The notes beneath the pieces are model-generated. The model saw nothing but the letters and a program-made list of their open reading frames with translations. It ran no database searches and was not told the DNA's origin. A program made the translations under genes and the position numbers. Positions 57,373-64,000 of a stretch of DNA of 64,000 bases are shown here, one piece after another (the first letter of the stretch is position 1; each line of letters begins with the position of its first letter). This DNA comes from Mesorhizobium sp. L-2-11 (GTDB lineage Bacteria; Pseudomonadota; Alphaproteobacteria; Rhizobiales; Rhizobiaceae). Location: the NCBI RefSeq assembly GCF_016756595.1, contig NZ_AP023257.1:6340001-6404000 (forward strand), in the 5' to 3' direction.

Positions 57373-58878
57373 TCATTCGGCGGCGACCGCCGTCGGCGGC
57401 GCGTCCTTCATCTTTTTCCACGGCGCGCGGTAGAGATCCCAGACCGGGTTGTTGATGGCCAAATCCATGTCGCGGGCGAAAATGGCGAAGCCGTCATAGC
57501 CGTGATACGGGCCGGAATAGTCCCAGGAGTGCATCTGGCGGAACGGGATGCCCATCTTCTGTACCGGGTACTTCTCCTTGATACCGGAGCCAACGAGATC
57601 CGGGCGGATGCCTTCGATGAACTTCTCCAGCTCATAACCGGTGACGTCGTCATAGACGAGCGTGCCACTCTTCACGTAATGGCCGGTGCGCTGATAGTCG
57701 TCGTTGTGGGCGAATTCGTAGCCGGTGCCAACGATCACCATACCGAGGTCTTCGTAAGCAGTGATGACGTGACGGGGGCGCAGGCCGCCGACATAGAGCA
57801 TCACCGTCCTGCCTTCGAGGCGCGGTTGGTACTTGGCGATGACGGCATCGACCAAGGGCCGGTACTTGGCGATGACCTTTTCGGTCTTCTCCTCGATTTC
57901 CGGGCCGAAGTGTTTGGCGATGTTGCGCAAGGAGGCCTCGATCTGGGAGGGGCCGAAGAAATTGTATTCCATCCAGGCGATGCCGTACTTTTCCTCCATG
58001 TGCCGGCAGATGTAGTTCATCGACCGGTAGCAGTGGATCAAATTGAGCTTGGCCTTGGGCGCGCGCTCTATCTCGGCGAGCGTGGCGTCGCCCGACCAGT
58101 TGCCGACCACCCGAAGTCCAATCTCCTCAAGCAGGATTCGCGAAGCCCAGGCATCGCCGCCAATGTTGTAGTCGCCAACGACGTTGACGTCGTAAGGGCC
58201 GGACTCGAACGCGACATCGTCCTTGTCGAAGACCCAATCGCGGATCGCATCATTGGCAATGTGGTGGCCGAGCGATTGTGAAACGCCGCGGAAACCTTCG
58301 CAGCGCACCGGTACAATCGTCTTTTCGTGCTCCTTGGCCTTCTTGCGCGACACTGCCTCGATATCGTCCCCGATCAGGCCGATCGGGCATTCGGACTGCA
58401 CCGAGATGCCCCCACTGAGCGGAAACAAGTCCTCGACCTCGTCGATGATCTTTTCCAGCTTCTTGTCGCCGCCGAAAACGATGTCCTTCTCCTGGAAGTC
58501 GGAGGTGAACTGCATTGTCACGAATGTGTCGATGCCCGTCGTGCCGACGTAATAGTTGCGGCGTTGCGACCAGGAATATTGCCCACAGCCGACCGGCCCG
58601 TGCGAGATGTGGACCATATCCTTGACCGGACCCCACACCACGCCCTTGGAGCCGGCATAGGCGCAGCCGCGGATTGTCATCACGCCCGGAATGGATTTGA
58701 TGTTCGATTTGACGTCGCATTCGGAAAGGCCCTTGTCCTCCCCTCCGGCCTCGTCCTTGCTCGTTGCGACACTGAGGTGCTTCTTGCGACGCTTCGCCGC
58801 CTTGTCTGGATATTGGGACAGCACGTCTTCGATAAGCTTCGCATGCAAGGCGCCGTCATTCTCATAGTCGAGGCCCAT
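57373..58878 (-). CDS. nifD: Nitrogenase MoFe protein alpha subunit
   Basis: A 501-residue NifD starting [16 protein letters not shown] after a strong AAAGGGGCAGG site. Conserved features are [34 protein letters not shown] (P-cluster Cys), [15 protein letters not shown], the FeMo-co Cys in [14 protein letters not shown] [12 protein letters not shown], and the FeMo-co His region [29 protein letters not shown]. It carries the substrate-reducing FeMo-cofactor. Confidence 0.96.
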   Translation of the reverse strand: MGLDYENDGALHAKLIEDVLSQYPDKAAKRRKKHLSVATSKDEAGGEDKGLSECDVKSNIKSIPGVMTIRGCAYAGSKGVVWGPVKDMVHISHGPVGCGQYSWSQRRNYYVGTTGIDTFVTMQFTSDFQEKDIVFGGDKKLEKIIDEVEDLFPLSGGISVQSECPIGLIGDDIEAVSRKKAKEHEKTIVPVRCEGFRGVSQSLGHHIANDAIRDWVFDKDDVAFESGPYDVNVVGDYNIGGDAWASRILLEEIGLRVVGNWSGDATLAEIERAPKAKLNLIHCYRSMNYICRHMEEKYGIAWMEYNFFGPSQIEASLRNIAKHFGPEIEEKTEKVIAKYRPLVDAVIAKYQPRLEGRTVMLYVGGLRPRHVITAYEDLGMVIVGTGYEFAHNDDYQRTGHYVKSGTLVYDDVTGYELEKFIEGIRPDLVGSGIKEKYPVQKMGIPFRQMHSWDYSGPYHGYDGFAIFARDMDLAINNPVWDLYRAPWKKMKDAPPTAVAAE

Positions 58879-58982
58879 GGGACCTGCCCCTTTCAAGGTT
58901 CGGGTAACGCCTCGCCAACGAGGCCTTGTTTCGTAGAAAGGGGCGTCAGGTCACGGTCTGCGCCCCCTGTCGGTAGCGGCGA

Positions 58983-60005
<1,023 letters not shown>

Positions 60006-60067
60006 TTATGATTGCTTTTCAGCTGTTTAACATTTGGCAAAAATATTAAATTGGCTAAATAAACTTG

Positions 60068-60083
60068 TGTCGCGGGCCCGACA
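60068..60083 (-). promoter_or_regulatory. NifA upstream activator site of nifH
   Basis: TGTCGCGGGCCCGACA is a perfect TGT-N10-ACA palindrome about 92-120 bp upstream of the -24/-12 element, the normal NifA spacing. The surrounding leader (60000-60065) is AT-rich, as expected for an IHF-assisted loop. Confidence 0.9.
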
Positions 60084-60350
60084 AAGGCGACAGGAGATGT
60101 CGGACGGCGTTGAGTGAGACGTCGGCCGCGGAGCCCGGAAAGAAGCTAGTTGTCAAAATCTGATGGAGTAGATGCCCCCTCGCGTCTTCACCCCGATTTG
60201 GTCGGTTTGCCCGTCGGGATTGTAGCTCGGCCATCGGGCGCCACGTCGGATAATTTCGCGGGTCAGGCCTGGACTAAAGCAAGGGTCGTATGGCAGCCAC
60301 AGCGGTCTGGTCGCTGAAAAGGGGACATTCTTGGAAAGGATCAGAATTGT
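60084..60350. other. Spacer between nifH control region and AbiH gene
   Basis: No gene supported. The defence-like operon on the same strand ends here, so its transcript could run toward nifH; no clear terminator was seen. Confidence 0.4.
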
Positions 60351-61247
60351 TCAGAAATCGATCAAACGTGCGAGGCTTATAAGACCAGGATCAATTCCCA
60401 GCTCCGACATTGGAGCCTGCGCCGCCGCTGGATTACTGTGATAACTAACCTTCCACGTCACCGTTGTTGCATCGATGTGCTTGGTTATTTCCTCGAGATA
60501 TGGCGCGTCCACCTCCGAAAGGGAGTGTCCCATGACGAGGATTCGACGCACTGATCTCAGGCTATGGAAGAACGGCTGCTGCTGCAGGATGATTTTGTCG
60601 GTCGGCTTGAACGTCGCCGAAAAATAGTCGTCGACGATCCTGTTGCCCTCAAGGACGCGTGTGTCCGCAGCCTCGACATCGACGCCGTGATTGAGGGAGT
60701 CCGCCAAAGTGCGCTGCCATGCATGGCCGAGCACGAGTTGGTCAGTAGAGCTACTGGCTTGCCCGTGAATGTGCAGAACCTGGCTATCGGCAATTCCATA
60801 AGCCTTCTGAAGTGTCGGCGTATAATTGAAGTTGAGATAACGCGCGGTCGGGTCGAGTGGTAAAGGTTTGCCGGTGAATGAATTGGCTGCGGGGATGCGA
60901 AGCTGTCGAATCCAATCGGCGAACCGTCCACGCATTGTAGAAGAAATAGCCTCGACGACGCGGTTCAGTTCACACTGATAGTCGTGATGGCCTGAATCAC
61001 TCCAGTCCTCCACTCCATAGGACATGAGAAATTGAGAGGCATAGTCAATAACCGTGTCGACATCGAAGTCGGCCAGCCTCGCCTCGAATTCCCACCAGAA
61101 CGCGTCGTCGACTGCAAAATATGTCTCGACTTCGCGATAGGTGGCCAGATCGACTTCCTTGAGATATCGGCCGAAGTCCAGGTAATCCGATGGAATATCG
61201 TGATAGCGGTCAAAGCCATTGCCGATGATGTATAACGTGTCGCTCAT
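60351..61247 (-). CDS. AbiH-family abortive-infection protein
   Basis: A 298-residue AbiH-like protein. The family start LYIIGNGFDRYHDIPSDYLDF is clear, with a WWEFEARLADFD segment, YLNFNYTPTLQKAYG, VLHIHGQA (with LVLGH following) and VMGHSLSEVDAPYLEEI. AbiH proteins are linked to phage exclusion by abortive infection; the mechanism is unknown. It is the last gene of a four-gene minus-strand series and starts 9 bp after the preceding stop. Confidence 0.85.
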   Translation of the reverse strand: MSDTLYIIGNGFDRYHDIPSDYLDFGRYLKEVDLATYREVETYFAVDDAFWWEFEARLADFDVDTVIDYASQFLMSYGVEDWSDSGHHDYQCELNRVVEAISSTMRGRFADWIRQLRIPAANSFTGKPLPLDPTARYLNFNYTPTLQKAYGIADSQVLHIHGQASSSTDQLVLGHAWQRTLADSLNHGVDVEAADTRVLEGNRIVDDYFSATFKPTDKIILQQQPFFHSLRSVRRILVMGHSLSEVDAPYLEEITKHIDATTVTWKVSYHSNPAAAQAPMSELGIDPGLISLARLIDF

Positions 61248-61256
61248 CAGCCTGCT

Positions 61257-62198
61257 TTATTCCAGAGTTACGCTGAAGCTCGGATATGGCTTTCGAAATG
61301 CAGTAAGGACGCGATCGCGGGCGTGGTCCATTTCCCGGGCAGCGGCATCGGTCAACATGAAGGTCGGACAGGACGGATCGCCACAGCCGCACGGCCTGAT
61401 CGCACCGATTGAAAGCAAGGTTTTATAGCGGCGACGAAGGTGATCTAGTTCACGCACCGTCGCTTCGAGGGCCGATCGGACGCTTGGATCACGGATGTGA
61501 TGCAACGAGGGAAGGCGATGGATTTCTACGCCTTCACGGGTTTGCCAGATGCCGGTGCTAAGCACGCGAATGGTGTCTTCGACGGCCTGTAGGAAGGCTG
61601 GAAGGTTACTCTCCTGCTGAAAGGGTGTTCGAAAGGCCGGTCTATCGAAGGCCCGCGCAAGCATCGCCAGTGTCTGGTCATCGGTAATAGCCGAGAACCG
61701 GTCAACGAAATCGCGCAGTTCAGCCGCGGTGTCGGGAAAGGGGACCCCTTCGACCAAACGTCGAAGGAGGAACTCGGCGCGGAGCCTCAGATGTTCTTCA
61801 AACTCTGAGCCCGACCAAATCGTGACGCGAGCCACTCCCAGCTTGTTGGCCGCAGCTTTCACTTCGTCCCGCCGCTGAGCGGAGACGCTGCATCGACAAA
61901 CAAACTTAAAGGTCGCCGGGCGCCCGAACGCAGCACCGATTGCCGCTGACATATCCTTCTCGGCCTTTGTCTGAGTAAGACTTGCGCGGTTTACGCATTG
62001 AATGACAGTCCGTTCGTCCGGCCGGTCGTCGAATGGCCGAGTGCCGACGATGTCTCGCCCTTGATCGCTGCCGGTCTGGCCGTACCAGGCGAGGTCGGTC
62101 CATCCCTCACAGAGGTGATAGGCAAAGACAAGTCGTTCGAACTCGGACCCACTGAAATCCTCGAAATGAATCGGTCGAACTGTCTGGGCGATACTCAT
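61257..62198 (-). CDS. Restriction-endonuclease-like protein (Mrr/PD-(D/E)xK type)
   Basis: A 313-residue protein. The N-terminal 130 residues look like a PD-(D/E)xK nuclease: FEDFSGSEFERLVFAYHL (Glu), GQTGSDQGRDIVG (Asp), and RTVIQCVNRAS as the usual QxK strand, here with Asn at the Lys position, so activity may be altered. The C-terminal 180 residues are helical and end with a CGCGDPSCPTFML cysteine cluster that may bind zinc. Family assignment is by motif only. It sits between a second nuclease-like gene and AbiH. Confidence 0.6.
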   Translation of the reverse strand: MSIAQTVRPIHFEDFSGSEFERLVFAYHLCEGWTDLAWYGQTGSDQGRDIVGTRPFDDRPDERTVIQCVNRASLTQTKAEKDMSAAIGAAFGRPATFKFVCRCSVSAQRRDEVKAAANKLGVARVTIWSGSEFEEHLRLRAEFLLRRLVEGVPFPDTAAELRDFVDRFSAITDDQTLAMLARAFDRPAFRTPFQQESNLPAFLQAVEDTIRVLSTGIWQTREGVEIHRLPSLHHIRDPSVRSALEATVRELDHLRRRYKTLLSIGAIRPCGCGDPSCPTFMLTDAAAREMDHARDRVLTAFRKPYPSFSVTLE

Positions 62199-62326
62199 AG
62201 AGATCCCTTCCTGGGACGCACGCCCCTAGCCAGGACCCTCACAGCAGATTGTCCGATTGCTGCGCATTTGCAGGGTCGGGCGGGGGCACAAACTGGTCGA
62301 TGTTTTTCAAAAGGCAATGTGTGTTG

Positions 62327-63283
62327 CTATTTCTCGGCATCAAGCCAATTGCTTCCTGTTCGCAGATCGGCGGGATCCTCGGAGTCTTTTGGGATCTGGA
62401 GGGAGATGCGCCAATCGTTCGTTTTTCGCCGGCGCGAGGCGAATTCGACGCGCTGGATCGCGGCCATCTCGTCGGATGCGTACTCGACCTTGTGCGCCGC
62501 ATCGAGAGTGATCTGCTCGGCCTCTATCCAAAGCGCGACCGTCAGTAGGACGTCACCGAGCACGCAGGGGCCGTCGGCGGTGGTGAGGGTGACTGAGCCG
62601 GGATAAGGAAAGCATGCGGTGCGGAACGCAGGCGGTTGCGCCTTTTGAATGCCGTCAAACGGATCTGCAGCCCCTTGGATTTGGTGCCACAGATCAGTTA
62701 GAGACCAAGTTGTGTCGGACTCGGTGTTGCGAAAGATCGGCGCGAGCGGGTCAGTATCCTCCGGTAAAGTAAAATCCACGTCCTGCGGACTGGGAACTTT
62801 CCAATCGAGCGAACGGAATCTCCGGATGCCGATCCGTGCAATGCCGCAGGCCCTATGCCAAAAGAGCACAAAGTCCAGTCGCAACAAGATCGAGTTGATT
62901 TCCGCAACCGTAATTTCCGAAATTTTCCGCAGGGAAATGCCCGCATGAGACGCGGCAATCTGAGCCTCCGGGGAAAAGCCAGATGCGGTGACGGCAATGG
63001 TTCGATCCGCGCCAATCGAAGACTTCTTTGTGGCTAGCTGCTCGATCCAGGTGACATCCTGCAGCCTTGATCTGCGTCGACATTCGATTGTGACAAGCAT
63101 TTCGGTCGTGCCGACTTTGGCACGAATGCTGGCATCCACTTCCCTCAGCCGACCTGTGAGCTTGCAACGCAGACGATCCGGTGACTTGACGATCAGCCCC
63201 CGGGGGCCTGCGTCGGCCTCGATCCGCGCGATCAGGCGTTCGAATTCGCGCCATTCGGGATCCCGATGTCGGTTCGCGGTCAT
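62327..63283 (-). CDS. Restriction-endonuclease-like protein (Mrr type)
   Basis: A 318-residue protein. The nuclease core is REVDASIRAKVGTTEMLVTIECRRRSRLQDVTWIEQLATKKSSIGADRTIAVTASGFSPEAQIAA. The Asp of REVDA and Glu-Cys-Arg of IECRRR fit the D...ExK pattern of Mrr-like enzymes, and the later strand-helix (AVTASGFSPEA) is characteristic. The rest is unassigned. Its ATG overlaps the stop of the TcmP gene by 4 bp, so both are translated together. Confidence 0.7.
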   Translation of the reverse strand: MTANRHRDPEWREFERLIARIEADAGPRGLIVKSPDRLRCKLTGRLREVDASIRAKVGTTEMLVTIECRRRSRLQDVTWIEQLATKKSSIGADRTIAVTASGFSPEAQIAASHAGISLRKISEITVAEINSILLRLDFVLFWHRACGIARIGIRRFRSLDWKVPSPQDVDFTLPEDTDPLAPIFRNTESDTTWSLTDLWHQIQGAADPFDGIQKAQPPAFRTACFPYPGSVTLTTADGPCVLGDVLLTVALWIEAEQITLDAAHKVEYASDEMAAIQRVEFASRRRKTNDWRISLQIPKDSEDPADLRTGSNWLDAEK

Positions 63284-64000
63284 TCTTTTGGACCGCCTCT
63301 TGTTCCGGCATTCAGGAACATTGGGAAGAAGCTGATCTGCTTCTTCATTTTGATGACGTCATCAACGCCAATCGTATTGGCCTTCCGTCGCTCCCCGCCG
63401 GCGGGTGTTATCACCTCAAGGTCTGGGTTTTCGATGATCGCTGCATGGACATCGTCGGCGTGCGCCGGGGTAATGTTGTATATGCTTTCGTAGAAGTCCA
63501 TGACAGGCATGGCGTCTCCGCATTCCATGATCAGGCGCGGAATGTCTCCGAGAAGCTGGTTCTTTGCCGATACGCGACCGCTGATGTCGAAGAGGTAGAG
63601 CATGCCTTCATCATGCTTTGGATCGTAGGAGAGCATGTTGAGGCCGGATCGACCGAAGTGTGCCTGTAAGCTGGCGTTGTCGTGAAGAATGTTGTTGTAG
63701 ACCTGCCTTGCCCGATAGGCATTCGCAAAGTGGATCAGCCAGTACCGCCACCCGCCGGGATTATTGATCGAGAACGGGCTGACATAGGGGGCGCACAATC
63801 GGAAAGCGTCAAAGACGATTTTCTCGGCTGTGCCGAGCCAGTCCTTTTGGCTCATTAACGCATCGAGCGCCTGGATATCGTTGCTCGTCAGCCCGAGATG
63901 ATCGAGCTGGGCGCGAAGCCGCTCCGGCTGGTCCTTTTGAAGGAATGCGAGCAGCGAACTGATGACGAAGGTGTAGAAAATCTCAGCCGCGGGATAAGAG
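63280..64000 (-). CDS. tcmP: Three-Cys-motif partner protein TcmP (5' end outside window)
   Basis: The reading frame is open to the window edge (SYPAAEIFYTFVISSLLAFLQKDQ...), so the start lies beyond 64000; the visible ATG at 63855 is internal. The visible part has the TcmP-like WRYWLIHFANAYRARQVYNNILHDNASLQAHFG and FDISGRVSAKNQLLGDIPRL segments. TcmP proteins accompany three-Cys-motif phage Gp37/Gp68-like proteins and cluster with restriction and Abi genes. Here it heads a defence-like operon. Confidence 0.75.
   Translation of the reverse strand, partial: SYPAAEIFYTFVISSLLAFLQKDQPERLRAQLDHLGLTSNDIQALDALMSQKDWLGTAEKIVFDAFRLCAPYVSPFSINNPGGWRYWLIHFANAYRARQVYNNILHDNASLQAHFGRSGLNMLSYDPKHDEGMLYLFDISGRVSAKNQLLGDIPRLIMECGDAMPVMDFYESIYNITPAHADDVHAAIIENPDLEVITPAGGERRKANTIGVDDVIKMKKQISFFPMFLNAGTRGGPKE

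Overview
The window looks like part of a rhizobial symbiosis island, most likely from Mesorhizobium. Evidence is a complete nifH-D-K-E-N-X block, NifA-type upstream sites and -24/-12 promoters, an acdS (ACC deaminase) gene with a sigma-54 promoter, a relic of the Nod-factor fucosylation gene noeL, and a mosaic of intact genes, gene relics and insertion sequences. No rRNA, tRNA or CRISPR array was seen. Identifications rest on reading the translations by eye; no database search was possible.

Layout. 0.7-8.2 kb: an M24 peptidase-like gene and two ATP-grasp ligase genes in inverted orientation, separated by a dead IS5-type transposase; their first halves are almost identical in DNA. 8.4-12.3 kb: a tight three-gene operon (class III aminotransferase, ThDP enzyme, SDR). 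12.4-13.4 kb: transposase and aminotransferase relics. 13.6-16.5 kb: an alpha-oxoamine synthase divergent from a solo LuxR regulator. 16.6-23.1 kb: a nest of insertion sequences (IS66 with an 8-bp target duplication and a second DDE element, both inside one IS110 gene, apparently inside an IS3). 23.3-25.3 kb: an EctB-like aminotransferase coupled to a 2OG-Fe(II) oxygenase. 26.2-29.1 kb: NifA-dependent iscN, a decayed nifU, and queE-queD(frameshifted)-queC. 29.6-33.2 kb: relics, then acdS. 34.4-36.2 kb: a detached tail of the nif operon (DUF269 relic, DUF683, fdxB) with an ExoX-like membrane protein.

37.1-42.5 kb holds the most unusual set: a cupin/methionyl-tRNA-synthetase-like fusion, a PhyH-type dioxygenase, an FAD-oxidase fragment and an amine N-hydroxylase (frameshifted), all on the minus strand. 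The hydroxylase, FAD oxidase and cupin-MetRS combination is the known hydrazine-forming machinery of actinomycete natural products (s56-p1, triacsin), so the region is a candidate N-N bond pathway, or the relic of one, in a symbiosis island.

42.8-49.9 kb: noeL relic, a radical SAM gene, acetoacetate decarboxylase with a dead hydroxybutyrate dehydrogenase, a pyrE homologue, and a truncated FAD oxidase. 50-60 kb: universal stress protein, response regulator, DUF269, nifX, nifN, nifE, nifK, nifD, nifH and the nifH promoter. 60.3-64 kb: a compact operon (TcmP, two restriction-endonuclease-like proteins, AbiH) that looks like a defence module directly upstream of nifH.
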